A stretch of 34,069 bases of DNA from assembly GCF_026191635.1 (NCBI RefSeq), contig NZ_JAKRRW010000035.1:1-34069 (forward strand), read 5' to 3'. Position 1 is the stretch's first letter, and each line of letters starts with the position of its first letter. The position numbers were made by a program, and so were the translations under genes. A model generated the notes under the pieces. That model saw only the letters and a program-made list of their open reading frames with translations. It did not search any database and was not told the origin of the DNA. The stretch is from Photobacterium obscurum. GTDB lineage: Bacteria > Pseudomonadota > Gammaproteobacteria > Enterobacterales > Vibrionaceae. Positions 22,946 to 30,798 of this stretch are shown in pieces.

Positions 22946-23024
22946 GGATTAATGGGATAATTATTGTTAGAAAATCTTTCGGCATCATACTCCGGCCGAG
23001 ATGAGGATGAAACTGATATTAAAA

Positions 23025-23050
23025 GAAAAACCGCCATCAGGCGGTTTTTT
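23025..23050 (-). terminator. Terminator after cdd
   Basis: On the minus strand AAAAAACCGCC pairs with GGCGGTTTTT around CTGAT and continues in a T run; it is 57 bases past the cdd stop. Confidence 0.9.
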
Positions 23051-23106
23051 CTCTAGAAGTGTTGTCCAGACATTTCTATGCAGCTACTTGGTTATTTAAC
23101 CGAAGG

Positions 23107-23994
23107 CTATGCAGCAACGTACGTTAGCGGTACATCTGGATTCAATGCTTCAAGAGTATTTTGAGTATCAGCCAGGTGGCTGATAGTGCTGTCAGATTTT
23201 TCAACCAGTGCAGCTTCTTCAATCTCTTCTAACGGGTAGCCAGCCATGTTCATGTTAACCAATGCAACCTGAAGCGGTGGTAGGCTAGGGTTGAATGCAG
23301 CATTTTCAGCATACATGCCAACAAAAGTATTACCGTCTTTCGCTTTTAGTGCGATACCACTGAAGTTCTTAGTGTAAGGGGCATGAGCATTGTTTGCCGC
23401 CTGGCAAGCAAGCTTAACAAGTTCTTCGGTTGCTTCAGTTTTCATACCATGGTCAATCTTGGCCATCAGCGCATCAGTAATGTTCAGATCGGCAGGACCA
23501 AATGATTCTGGTAGGTATTCTTGAAGTGTTTTAGCTGCACGTTCAGGCAGTTGAACAACCAACTTATTGGCAGTAGTCAGTTCGTTCATGAACTGACGGC
23601 AGTGGCCACATGGGCTGTAGTTGATGGTGATATCGGAAATGCCTGTTTCGCCTTTAACCCAAGCGTGGCTGATTGCAGATTGCTCGGCATGGATAGTTTG
23701 GCCGAGAGATGCGCCAATGAACTCCATGTTCGCACCAAAGTAAAGGCGACCAGATTCACCACGGACGATAGCACCAACGAAGAAGTTTGAAATCGGGGCA
23801 ACAGAGTAAGCGGCGGCAACCGGTAGAAGAGCAACACGTAACTCACTGTCTGTCATATGCGTTTGGGCAAGCAGCTGGGCGAATACTTCAGGGCTCAAAG
23901 TTGCATCAAAATTTGCATCTTCTAAAACAGGCTTAAGTGCAGATGCCAGATCAGAGGGTAAAGCGCCTAAAGCATCCATTACTTTAGTATGCAT
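23107..23994 (-). CDS. cdd: Cytidine deaminase
   Basis: A 295-residue homodimeric-type cytidine deaminase (E. coli: 294) that converts cytidine and deoxycytidine to uridine forms for salvage. The zinc and catalytic site appears as TIHAEQSAISHAW (His and the general acid/base Glu) and YSPCGHCRQFMNEL (two Cys zinc ligands). The substrate loop is YFGANMEFIGASLGQ. The C-terminal half is a decayed repeat of the fold (YTKNFSGIALKAKDGNTFVG, then YAENAAFNPSLPP), as in the E. coli type. A perfect CRP-type palindrome lies about 60-75 bases upstream of the start. It lies 196 bases beyond yohK on the same strand, as in E. coli. Confidence 0.97.
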   Translation of the reverse strand: MHTKVMDALGALPSDLASALKPVLEDANFDATLSPEVFAQLLAQTHMTDSELRVALLPVAAAYSVAPISNFFVGAIVRGESGRLYFGANMEFIGASLGQTIHAEQSAISHAWVKGETGISDITINYSPCGHCRQFMNELTTANKLVVQLPERAAKTLQEYLPESFGPADLNITDALMAKIDHGMKTEATEELVKLACQAANNAHAPYTKNFSGIALKAKDGNTFVGMYAENAAFNPSLPPLQVALVNMNMAGYPLEEIEEAALVEKSDSTISHLADTQNTLEALNPDVPLTYVAA

Positions 23995-24053
23995 GAGTTG
24001 TCACTCCGTATTGTGTATGGAGAAACATTGTAGGCGCAGGATTAAATTTCATG

Positions 24054-24069
24054 TGTGATCATGATCACA
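24054..24069 (-). promoter_or_regulatory. CRP-type binding site upstream of cdd
   Basis: TGTGATCATGATCACA is a perfect palindrome and an exact match to TGTGA-N6-TCACA. In enterobacteria cdd is controlled by CRP with CytR, so this site fits. It lies 60-75 bases upstream of the start codon. Confidence 0.85.
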
Positions 24070-24190
24070 TAAAGATAATCACCGTTGCAGTCATTACATA
24101 AATGAGAGTGGTGTCACACAGATTTAAAAATTCAGTTCTTTAATTATCAATAAGTTAAAATTGTATGCGATTACCTGCACGCCATTGCTA

Positions 24191-24871
24191 TTAAGTGAAC
24201 AGTTTTAAGATGACCGGAAACAGTAAAGGAGCCAGAATTGAGGTCATTACCCCGCAAATTACCAGCGCCAAAGAGCTGAAAGCTCCTTCCTGATAGTTTT
24301 CCTCTGCGGCTTTCGCTGTACCCAAGGCATGTGACACGGTTCCCATGGTCAGGCCTTTGGCAATGGATGCTTTAATCCCAAACAGACGAAACAGCGGATA
24401 CCCCAACACGGCACCAAACAGCCCGGCAATGATTACCATAATTGCCGCGATAGCCGGAACGCCGCCTATTTGTTCTGATACCGCCATCGCAATGGGTGTC
24501 GTCACTGATTTTGGTAAGATGCTGGCGGTCAACTGTGGATCAGCGCCAAGCGCAAGGGCAATGCCAGCGCCGCTAACCATTGATAAGACACTACCAGCCA
24601 GACACGCGGTGAAGATGATTTTCCATTTTTGGCGGATTTGGGTCAGTTGTTCGTATAGCGGGAATGCCAGTGCAACGACAGCGGGTTCAAGTAGCGCGTT
24701 AAGCCATTTGTTCTGCTCGAAATAGGTCTCATAAGGCACGTTCAGCCACATCAGCAAGGGAATGATAACCAGCAAGCAGATCAAAAGTGGATTAACGATA
24801 GGGTGTTGAATGTGCTTAGAGATATACCGAGACAGATAAAAAACAATTAATGTTGTTGCTAGCCAGATCAT
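24191..24871 (-). CDS. yohK: LrgB/CidB-family membrane protein (YohK type)
   Basis: A 226-residue integral membrane protein with 6-7 helices. Family marks are NPLLICLLVIIPLLMWLNVP, WLNALLEPAVVALAFPLYEQ, and the highly conserved LTASILPKSVTTPIAMAVSE plus the end AKGLTMGTVSHALGTAKAAE. These match YohK and the LrgB/CidB group, studied in staphylococci as a partner of holin-like LrgA in murein hydrolase control and in E. coli as part of a putative metabolite exporter. The ATG overlaps the stop of the LrgA-type gene by 4 bases, so translation is coupled. The gene order LrgA-LrgB-cdd equals E. coli yohJ-yohK-cdd. Confidence 0.92.
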   Translation of the reverse strand: MIWLATTLIVFYLSRYISKHIQHPIVNPLLICLLVIIPLLMWLNVPYETYFEQNKWLNALLEPAVVALAFPLYEQLTQIRQKWKIIFTACLAGSVLSMVSGAGIALALGADPQLTASILPKSVTTPIAMAVSEQIGGVPAIAAIMVIIAGLFGAVLGYPLFRLFGIKASIAKGLTMGTVSHALGTAKAAEENYQEGAFSSLALVICGVMTSILAPLLFPVILKLFT

Positions 24872-25239
24872 TGTTTTTCCTTATAGTGAGTCGCCACGCC
24901 GATAACCAGAAAAACAATCAGGCTGCTGCCGATGGTGCTTAGGAGAATAGGTAGGGTGTTTGCGGAAAGTAAATCAAGATAATTGATGAGGCCAACACCG
25001 ACAGGGACGAACAGTAATGCCATATGACGAATTAACAAGTGACAGCCTTGTTTTGCCCAATGTGAAGGAATTAGCCCCATAGAGAGCACGGCAAAAAGAA
25101 GTAGCATGCCGATGATACTGCCAGGTATTGCCAGCTGGGTAAGGTGCTGGATACCTTTACCTGCTAACAGGCAGATAAGAATGATTGAAAAGGAACGTAG
25201 ATATGCCATGAGCCCTTTATTCTTGGTCAGGAAACTCAT
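24868..25239 (-). CDS. yohJ: LrgA/CidA-family membrane protein (YohJ type)
   Basis: A 123-residue holin-like membrane protein with four helices: SFSIILICLLAGKGIQHLTQ, PGSIIGMLLLFAVLSMGLIP, HMALLFVPVGVGLINYLDLL and LSTIGSSLIVFLVIGVATHY. The 'PGSIiGM.LLF' and 'LLFVPvGVGL' blocks are diagnostic. It starts the yohJ-yohK pair and its stop overlaps the yohK start. In staphylococci this protein modulates autolysis; in Gram-negatives the role is less settled and may concern pyruvate or nucleoside-related export. About 90 bases separate it from the upstream regulator gene. Confidence 0.9.
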   Translation of the reverse strand: MSFLTKNKGLMAYLRSFSIILICLLAGKGIQHLTQLAIPGSIIGMLLLFAVLSMGLIPSHWAKQGCHLLIRHMALLFVPVGVGLINYLDLLSANTLPILLSTIGSSLIVFLVIGVATHYKEKQ

Positions 25240-25328
25240 TTATCATACAAAACAAATGTGATCTAAGCCACAAAAAAATCAGCAGATATTTTGGGTTTAT
25301 AGAAGCGCGGCGCGAAATGATAAAGGGG

Positions 25329-25859
25329 CTAGAGAAATGAAAATATAAAAATAGCGACGCCAGCGGCTGCGAGGAGCACAACAGATATCTTGTGCATCAG
25401 GCTATAGCGGACAATATGCTCAGTGGCTGATTCAACGTGGGTTTCAGGTTCGGTCTCTGCCGATAATCGCGGTTGCTTGTCAGTATGATGAACGAGGCGG
25501 CATGCCTTTTCTGGCAGTGGCACTCGAAAACCAAAGTGAGGAATGACTTCAATAGGGATCGACATGACCCCATTACAATCAAGCTTCTTGGTTAATGAGT
25601 GTAATAGCGTGTTGAGATCAAAGTGGTTATTGTTGGTGTCTTCATAAGGGTCTAACTGAACGAATGTTTTGTCGAACAGAGACTGGACACTAATCACTTC
25701 GCCGGCGAAGTAGCACAGGGTTTCTAGCAGGCGAGACTCGTGAACCGTCAAACTGGTTTCGGTGTTGTCATGCCAAACCAACAACCGTAGATCAGGCTCA
25801 AAATCCACAAGCTCAAAACGATAGCAACGTGTTAATATTTTCGCTGTCATATCAACCAC
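25329..25859 (-). CDS. ToxR/CadC-like winged-helix regulator with C-terminal membrane anchor
   Basis: A 176-residue protein; GTG at 25859 or ATG at 25850 are both possible starts. Residues ~10-115 form an OmpR-type winged helix: FELVDFEPDLRLLVWHDNTE as leading strands, then LTVHESRLLETLCYFAGEVI, SVQSLFDKTF and LLHSLTKKLDCNGVMSIPIE, with VIPHFGFRVPLP as the closing hairpin. A polar linker (about 116-152) leads to one hydrophobic helix, KISVVLLAAAGVAIFIFSFL, at the very C-terminus. ToxR and CadC have the same order but carry a periplasmic sensor after the helix; here nothing follows. It may sense through its partner or act as a membrane-tethered regulator. It sits 90 bases upstream of yohJ-yohK-cdd on the same strand. 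Confidence 0.8.
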   Translation of the reverse strand: MVDMTAKILTRCYRFELVDFEPDLRLLVWHDNTETSLTVHESRLLETLCYFAGEVISVQSLFDKTFVQLDPYEDTNNNHFDLNTLLHSLTKKLDCNGVMSIPIEVIPHFGFRVPLPEKACRLVHHTDKQPRLSAETEPETHVESATEHIVRYSLMHKISVVLLAAAGVAIFIFSFL

Positions 25860-25991
25860 TTAAATTCCAAAAGACAAACCAATCAACTCCCATCTTCAAC
25901 ATGTCAGCCGCTAAATCAGCTGAATGTGAGCATCAGAGAATCAATAATATTGGGACTCAGACTGCTGGGCTGAATGAGTAAAATCTGACTT

Positions 25992-26036
25992 ATATCAATC
26001 TGGATAAGTAGCTGACCTACTTTTCCAGATTGGTAT
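25992..26036. repeat. 45-bp palindromic repeat (ATACCAATC family, copy D)
   Basis: The left arm ATATCAATCTGGATAAGTAG and the right arm, complement of ATACCAATCTGGAAAAGTAG, form a near-perfect hairpin around a five-base loop. The right arm recurs at 20793-20817. Confidence 0.75.
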
Positions 26037-26117
26037 AACGTTCAGATACCATCCTTATAAGTGTTGTTGGCAATTGCGTTAACTTCAAACGCAGGGAAGA
26101 GGATAATGTCTCAAAAG

Positions 26118-26150
26118 AAAGCCCTGCCGCGATATAAGCGGAAGGGCTTT
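26118..26150 (-). terminator. Terminator after sbcB
   Basis: On the minus strand AAAGCCCTTCCGC pairs with GCGGCAGGGCTTT (one mismatch) around TTATATC, then TTCTTTT. It lies 77 bases past the sbcB stop at 26227. Confidence 0.8.
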
Positions 26151-26226
26151 GAATGAATCGTTATGTTTTACTGCTAGTTAGAAAGCAATAAATCAGTGCC
26201 TAGCAATGCTTGCTAAGGCAATTAAG

Positions 26227-27648
26227 CTAGACAAGGCTTTCTACATATTCATACACAGATTTGAGGATCGCCATTTTTTTCTCATCAGATTGATAAAGCA
26301 TGGCTGTAGACTCGAGGTTTTCCATGTATGCAGGCAGGTTTGATTCGAAGTAGTCCTGGCAGTGGTGTTTCCACTGTTGCTGCTCTTTGTAGTCGAGCGT
26401 CATCGGGAAGTTACGGGCACGATAACGGAACAGCAGTGGCTTGATACGCTTGTCATCCACATTGAGTTCAAGGTTTGCCAGTTCATCCGGAGCTGTTTCA
26501 CGGATAATATCGATAGTTGAGCGATCGGCATTCGAGAAGAAGCCGTCGTACAACATGGCATCGACATTGTCGTTGGCAGCGTATTCACGCTCGACACCAT
26601 AAATCGCCAGCAGCTTTTCTCGTACTTCTGGGTGTGCTTTTAGCATCTGTAGGTGCTTCAGGCATTGTTCGCGGTCGATACCAATGCGTTCGGCATCCTC
26701 TGCTTTCAGTGTTTTGGCTGGTGCCAGTACAGGACACTTGTTCAGGTGTACGAGCTTCAGCGGCACCGGAAGCTCATCTGGCCCCAGATCGGCACGTTTG
26801 GTGTATAGCCTTTCGCGTAGGGTATCGGCATCAAGTTCGATCAGCGGGGTAGGATCCATCGCCAGGTTAACTGTGATCACCGCGTTCTTGTTATCCGGAT
26901 GCCACGCCATAGGCACAATCCAGCTGGTGTTGCCGCATTCGACGCCAAACATCCCTGATACATGTACAAGCGGAGTCAGCTCGACAATATCAATCAGCTC
27001 CTGCAGCTTGCGCTTATGACGCAAGTTAAATAGGTAGTTAAACAGCTTCGGTTGATTCTGCTTAAGCAGTTTCGCCAGTTCGATAGTCGCGTAGACATCA
27101 GCCATCGCATCGTGGGCATTGGCGTGCTCAATGCCGTTTTCTACGGAAAGCTTTTCAAGCTTGAAGCTCGGCAGGCCGTCTTCATTATTAGGCCAGTTGA
27201 TCCCTTCAGGACGCAATGCGTAGCAGGTACGCATAATATCGAGCAGATCCCAGCGCGAGTTACCGTTCTGCCAAGCCCAGGCATACGGGTCGAAGAAGTT
27301 TCTATACAGGGTATAACGTGTTACCTCGTCATCGAAGCGTACATTGTTGTAGCCGATCACACAGGTATTAGGCTTGGAAAGCTCAGCATGGATACGGGCA
27401 ATAAACTCCGGTTCAGGCAAGCCCTTTTCATGGGCTTCCTGCGGGGTAATACCGGTGATCAGGCAGGCTTCAGGTGAAGGCAGGTAGTCAAGCGGCGGCT
27501 TGCAGTAGATAACCAGCGGCTCACCGATAACGTTCAAATCCATATCGGTACGCACCCCGGCAAACTGACACGGACGATCAGTTGAAGGCGTTGCACCAAA
27601 GGTTTCATAGTCCAACCAAAACAGGGTTGGTTCATTTGTATTATTCAT
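26227..27648 (-). CDS. sbcB: Exonuclease I
   Basis: A 473-residue single-strand-specific 3'-5' exonuclease of the DEDDh class (E. coli: 475), used in mismatch repair and recombination processing. Motif ExoI is FWLDYETFG, with the D and E metal ligands; ExoII is VIGYNNVRFDDEVTRYTLYR; ExoIII is EHANAHDAMADVYATIELAK, with the catalytic H and D. The C-terminal helical part (FPMTLDYKEQQQWKHHCQDY, ALL-helix region) completes the SH3-like and C-terminal domains. No frameshift or missing motif is seen. A terminator lies downstream. This is the last clear core gene before the accessory right edge. Confidence 0.97.
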   Translation of the reverse strand: MNNTNEPTLFWLDYETFGATPSTDRPCQFAGVRTDMDLNVIGEPLVIYCKPPLDYLPSPEACLITGITPQEAHEKGLPEPEFIARIHAELSKPNTCVIGYNNVRFDDEVTRYTLYRNFFDPYAWAWQNGNSRWDLLDIMRTCYALRPEGINWPNNEDGLPSFKLEKLSVENGIEHANAHDAMADVYATIELAKLLKQNQPKLFNYLFNLRHKRKLQELIDIVELTPLVHVSGMFGVECGNTSWIVPMAWHPDNKNAVITVNLAMDPTPLIELDADTLRERLYTKRADLGPDELPVPLKLVHLNKCPVLAPAKTLKAEDAERIGIDREQCLKHLQMLKAHPEVREKLLAIYGVEREYAANDNVDAMLYDGFFSNADRSTIDIIRETAPDELANLELNVDDKRIKPLLFRYRARNFPMTLDYKEQQQWKHHCQDYFESNLPAYMENLESTAMLYQSDEKKMAILKSVYEYVESLV

Positions 27649-27957
27649 TGTAGTTTCCTGAAACCATCGAATTTATATTCAGTGTATACCTATTCAATGG
27701 CTTACAAATGCTGTGCTGTTCATCTCTATATGGCCACAACCGATAAGATAAGAAGAAGCCTCTGAACTAAGATCAGTAAGTATCCCGCAACTCGCCTGAA
27801 AGAGGCAAGGCGGAAACCTAAAATCATGATGGAATTGAGATAATCTGGCTGGAATCACTATTTTTTGCACACAGTTGAGCAAGATTTCGTCACTTTAGAT
27901 GACAGTATTAATTATTAGGTGAAGGACTGTGTCTTTATCTTAAAGAAAGGAGATTAA
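27649..27957. other. 309-base stretch without a supported gene
   Basis: This should include the sbcB promoter. A 62-codon minus-strand frame (27694-27882) has no ribosome-binding site and no recognisable content. The region grades into the decayed integrase. Confidence 0.5.
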
Positions 27958-28602
27958 GAACCTATACTGATCTTTTACCAGAAAACGGCAGCCGCGTTCC
28001 GACCTGGTCTGAATTAGCCCAAATCTGGTTAGCCATTGAGCGTAGCCGAGCCAGCACTTACAACAAAACCCTTCATCAATTCACCATGCCGTATTCATTA
28101 TGTAGCAGGGGGCAACCGGCTATCAGAGCTTCGCCTTGCCCGCCGTTCCCACTTCGATTTGAAAGCTGGTATTTGGACCGTACCCAAAGAGCTCAGCAAA
28201 ACCAACAAGGCATTTTGACAAAGCCGCCGACCAATCTCTACTAAAGCCTGACTCGTTTGGAGAGTGAGATGGAGACCTATCGCTCTTATCAATGAATCTG
28301 TCTTATTTCCTGGGCAAGACCTCAATAAGCCAATCAGTATTGCAGCGGCCAACCGCTATATAAGAAGGATTCGCGACAATTTGCCGTTAGAACACTGGCG
28401 AACCCATGATTTCAGGCGTTCGCTTTCTACCGGAGCCTCAGAACTTGGCGTTATGCCACACGTGGTAGAGAAGATGCTAGGACACGAACTGGGTGGGGTG
28501 CTGGCCGTGTATAACAAGCATTATTGGTTAGAAGATCAGATGGTGGCGTATGAGCGGTATACAGATAAGTTGACAGATTACCTAGACACTAATGACGGGT
28601 AA
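27958..28602 (+). pseudogene. Decayed phage-type tyrosine integrase (catalytic domain remnants)
   Basis: Three reading-frame segments join into an integrase of the P4-like, DUF4102-associated type. The first, from about 27960, reads YTDLLPENGSRVPTWSELAQ then IWLAIERSRASTYNKTLHQF. The second (to about 28217) reads LSELRLARRSHFDLKAGIWT then VPKELSKTNKA, holding the first catalytic Arg region. The third (to 28602) reads DLNKPISIAAANRYIRRIRD, then LEHWRTHDFRRSLSTGASEL and GVMPHVVEKMLGHELGGVLA, ending VYNKHYW. The catalytic H-x-x-R (HDFRR), H (LGHE) and candidate Tyr remain, but the N-terminal arm-binding domain is gone and at least two frameshifts interrupt it. It marks an old island adjacent to sbcB. 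No tRNA attachment site is visible. Confidence 0.85.
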
Positions 28603-28797
28603 CTTATTTACTCAGTGAATATCATGTGTTTTCATACAAAACGCTGTGTTGTAGGTGAGCGAGCAATATCAGGGAAGGGGTAGGCGATAGCGTGATATAC
28701 GAACTCGACTCGTTAATCTTCTTGGTATATTTACAGATATGAGCAAGGTATATGAACTGAGTTCGCAGAATAGAATGTTATGTTCTTAGGAGGTAAA

Positions 28798-29478
28798 ATG
28801 ATTCAATTAGGTAGGAATGGGATACAAATCGATAAGGAACCGGAGATTTGCCCTGTCTGTAATTCAGTTATTAGCCCTTTAAGGACTGATGTATTGAAGG
28901 AAATGTGGAAAGACCAATCTTCTTGGAGTAATAAACTTGATGTTATTTATGAGTGTCCATCAGCTAAATGTGGACATTTGTTTATTGCTCATTATAAAAG
29001 AAAATCTGAAAGTGAAGGCTCTATTAATGCTTTCCATTCTTTTTCTCATTCATCACCTCAAAAATTCATGCCACCGAAGCTTGATGATAAAATTATCGAA
29101 ATATCACCGAGTTTTTCAAAAATATACAATCAAGCTGCAAGTGCTGAAGCTAGTGAGTTAACAGAAATTTGCGGTATTGGTTATAGAAAAGCATTAGAGT
29201 TTCTCATTAAAGATTTTTGTTTATCGGAACATACAGAAGATGAAAGCAAAATAAAGAATATGCCACTTATGCAATGCATCAATAAATATGTATCCGATGT
29301 AAATATTAAAGAATGTGCTACTAGAGCTGTTTGGCTCGGAAACGATGAAACGCACTATGAAAGAAAGTGGGTCTCACGGGATATTGAAGACCTTAAATTA
29401 CTTATAAATTTAGTCATTCATTGGACTGTGAGTTCTTTATTAACAAAGGAATATATGGGCTCAATGCAACGAACATAA
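28798..29478 (+). CDS. Cassette A: DUF4145-like protein with zinc-ribbon N-terminus (226 aa)
   Basis: AGGAGG lies 6 bases before the ATG at 28798, preferred over 28780. The N-terminus has a likely zinc ribbon: C18-P-V-C21 and C53-PSAK-C58 in ECPSAKCGH. The C-terminal half (from about residue 105) reads FSKIYNQAASAEASELTEIC, GIGYRKALEFLIKDFCL, VNIKECATRAVWLGNDETHY and KWVSRDIEDLKLLINLVIHW. The AxxL-GxxYRKALE-F and GN-xxH-E pattern fits DUF4145, a helical domain common in restriction-modification and other defence loci. This gene is the first identifiable cassette of the right array (cassette 28778-29571). The DNA is much more AT-rich than the core genes, consistent with transfer. Function unproven. 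Confidence 0.75.
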   Translation: MIQLGRNGIQIDKEPEICPVCNSVISPLRTDVLKEMWKDQSSWSNKLDVIYECPSAKCGHLFIAHYKRKSESEGSINAFHSFSHSSPQKFMPPKLDDKIIEISPSFSKIYNQAASAEASELTEICGIGYRKALEFLIKDFCLSEHTEDESKIKNMPLMQCINKYVSDVNIKECATRAVWLGNDETHYERKWVSRDIEDLKLLINLVIHWTVSSLLTKEYMGSMQRT

Positions 29479-29577
29479 CAAAAATATCAAGGTGACGCGC
29501 TACACTCGGCGGTTTTGGTAAGGAATTCAGTGTGCGTGGTGAGTCAAGCGCGGCGCACCTTATGTTAGGCGTTATAT
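29473..29577 (+). repeat. attC site of cassette A
   Basis: R'' is ACATAAC at 29473-29479 and the crossover box R' is GTTATAT at 29571-29577. L'' AAGGTGACGCGC pairs with L' GCGCACCTT, leaving one extrahelical base as in functional attC sites. R'' is the exact reverse complement of GTTATGT at 28777, the left boundary of the same cassette, which confirms the cassette limits. Confidence 0.9.
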
Positions 29578-29595
29578 TATTAGAAATAGGAAATT

Positions 29596-30705
29596 ATGAA
29601 AGATCGAGCGAAAGAGCATTTAGGTAGAAATAAATTCACAGTGTGTTCATATCCTGAATGCGATAAGATTGCTATATATTCACACGCTATATCTAAGAAA
29701 ATATCGATTTCTAGCATTGCGGAAGATAACCATTTGACATTCTTCAACCCCAAAAGGAGAGGGAGTGTTAAAGTTCCAAAGTTTGATAGTATCGGAATCA
29801 ATGATTGCAGTGGCTTCAATGGGTTTTGCAAAGATCACGATGACTTATTTCAAGAGATTGACAAGAACATTATCTCTACAAGTGAACATGTAAAGCTACA
29901 ACTATATCGTTCTCTTTCTTTTGAACTTCATAAAGATAAAGTTGGAATGTTTCAAAATATCAAATTGGATGATGAACATGCTACTCAGGCGTTAATAGAC
30001 CTAAATATTATATCATCAGAGTCTGAAAGTACTTGTGATCTGAGAAATCTTGTTAAGCGTAAGTTTGATTTTCTCATGCGAGAGTCTCTCGATGATAAGC
30101 TATGGCTTATTGAAAAACTGTCATTATATATGCTTCACTTACTTAAAATTAAAGATTATTTTGAGTTTCAAACGGATACATTTTACGCATTTAGTACAGA
30201 TAACCTTAAGCATCAGGTTTTTTACTATATGACTAGCTACAATATTCCCGTAGCAATTAATACTAAAATAACCTTGTCTGACGCTGAACCTTTAAATTAC
30301 TACTTTATAGTTATTCCATTCGAAGGGAAAAGTTTAATTATGGGGATAGTACCGGATGACTCCCAGAAGTTAATTCAAGATAAAATAAATTCCGTGTTTA
30401 ATGAAGAGCTATCGGTAATTAAATTTATTGAATCTGTTATATCCTCTTGTGATGGTTGGTATATCAAGCCATCAATTATTGATAATATGCCTGATGAGAA
30501 GAAAAAAGTATTTTTAGATGATTGTATGTTTATCAATGAAAGAAGGTTTTACCAAGATTATGATTTATCTATTTTTGATGGTCTAAAAATGGAAATCTGT
30601 GGTCTAGAGCATGATAGTGAAGAATTAACTGTATTCCCAAATCGAGATGAATACGAGTCTCGATACAACGTAATGATGGAAGCAATAACTCGGTCAATAA
30701 TATAA
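29596..30705 (+). CDS. Cassette B: Cys/His-rich (HNH-like) protein of unknown function (369 aa)
   Basis: The ATG at 29596 lies 19 bases past the crossover box; AGGAAAT upstream is a weak ribosome-binding site. The N-terminal ~90 residues hold C17-x4-C22 (CSYPECDK), IYSHAISKKISISSIAEDNH with H30, C71, and the GFNGFCKDHDDLFQEIDKNI block with C78 and H81. This C-x4-C, SH, FC-x2-HD-x2-F pattern looks like a zinc-bound nuclease-like (HNH/treble-clef) module. No catalytic reading can be proven. The remaining ~280 residues are helical then alternating strand/helix (LWLIEKLSLYMLHLLKIKDY, YYFIVIPFEGKSLIMGIVPD). No signal or membrane segments. The composition is AT-rich. A role in defence against phage is plausible by context only. 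Confidence 0.7.
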   Translation: MKDRAKEHLGRNKFTVCSYPECDKIAIYSHAISKKISISSIAEDNHLTFFNPKRRGSVKVPKFDSIGINDCSGFNGFCKDHDDLFQEIDKNIISTSEHVKLQLYRSLSFELHKDKVGMFQNIKLDDEHATQALIDLNIISSESESTCDLRNLVKRKFDFLMRESLDDKLWLIEKLSLYMLHLLKIKDYFEFQTDTFYAFSTDNLKHQVFYYMTSYNIPVAINTKITLSDAEPLNYYFIVIPFEGKSLIMGIVPDDSQKLIQDKINSVFNEELSVIKFIESVISSCDGWYIKPSIIDNMPDEKKKVFLDDCMFINERRFYQDYDLSIFDGLKMEICGLEHDSEELTVFPNRDEYESRYNVMMEAITRSII

Positions 30706-30798
30706 AAAAGTAATCAAGATGATGCGTTACGTTCGGCGGTTTTGGTATGAAGCTTGGTGAGCTTTGTTGGTTCTGTGGGGCACACTTTATTGCAGACG
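30700..30798 (+). repeat. attC site of cassette B, cut at the crossover base by an IS
   Basis: R'' ATATAAA at 30700-30706 is one base off the complement of GTTATAT, the left boundary of cassette B. TTCGGCGGTTTTGGT matches the other attC sites in this array. L' is CACTTTATTGCAGAC and the site reaches G at 30798, the base where crossover occurs; the IS begins at 30799. Confidence 0.75.

Noticed and set aside
27694..27882. 62-codon minus-strand frame next to the integrase remnant
   Set aside because: No start signal and a composition unlike a protein; probably chance in a decaying region.
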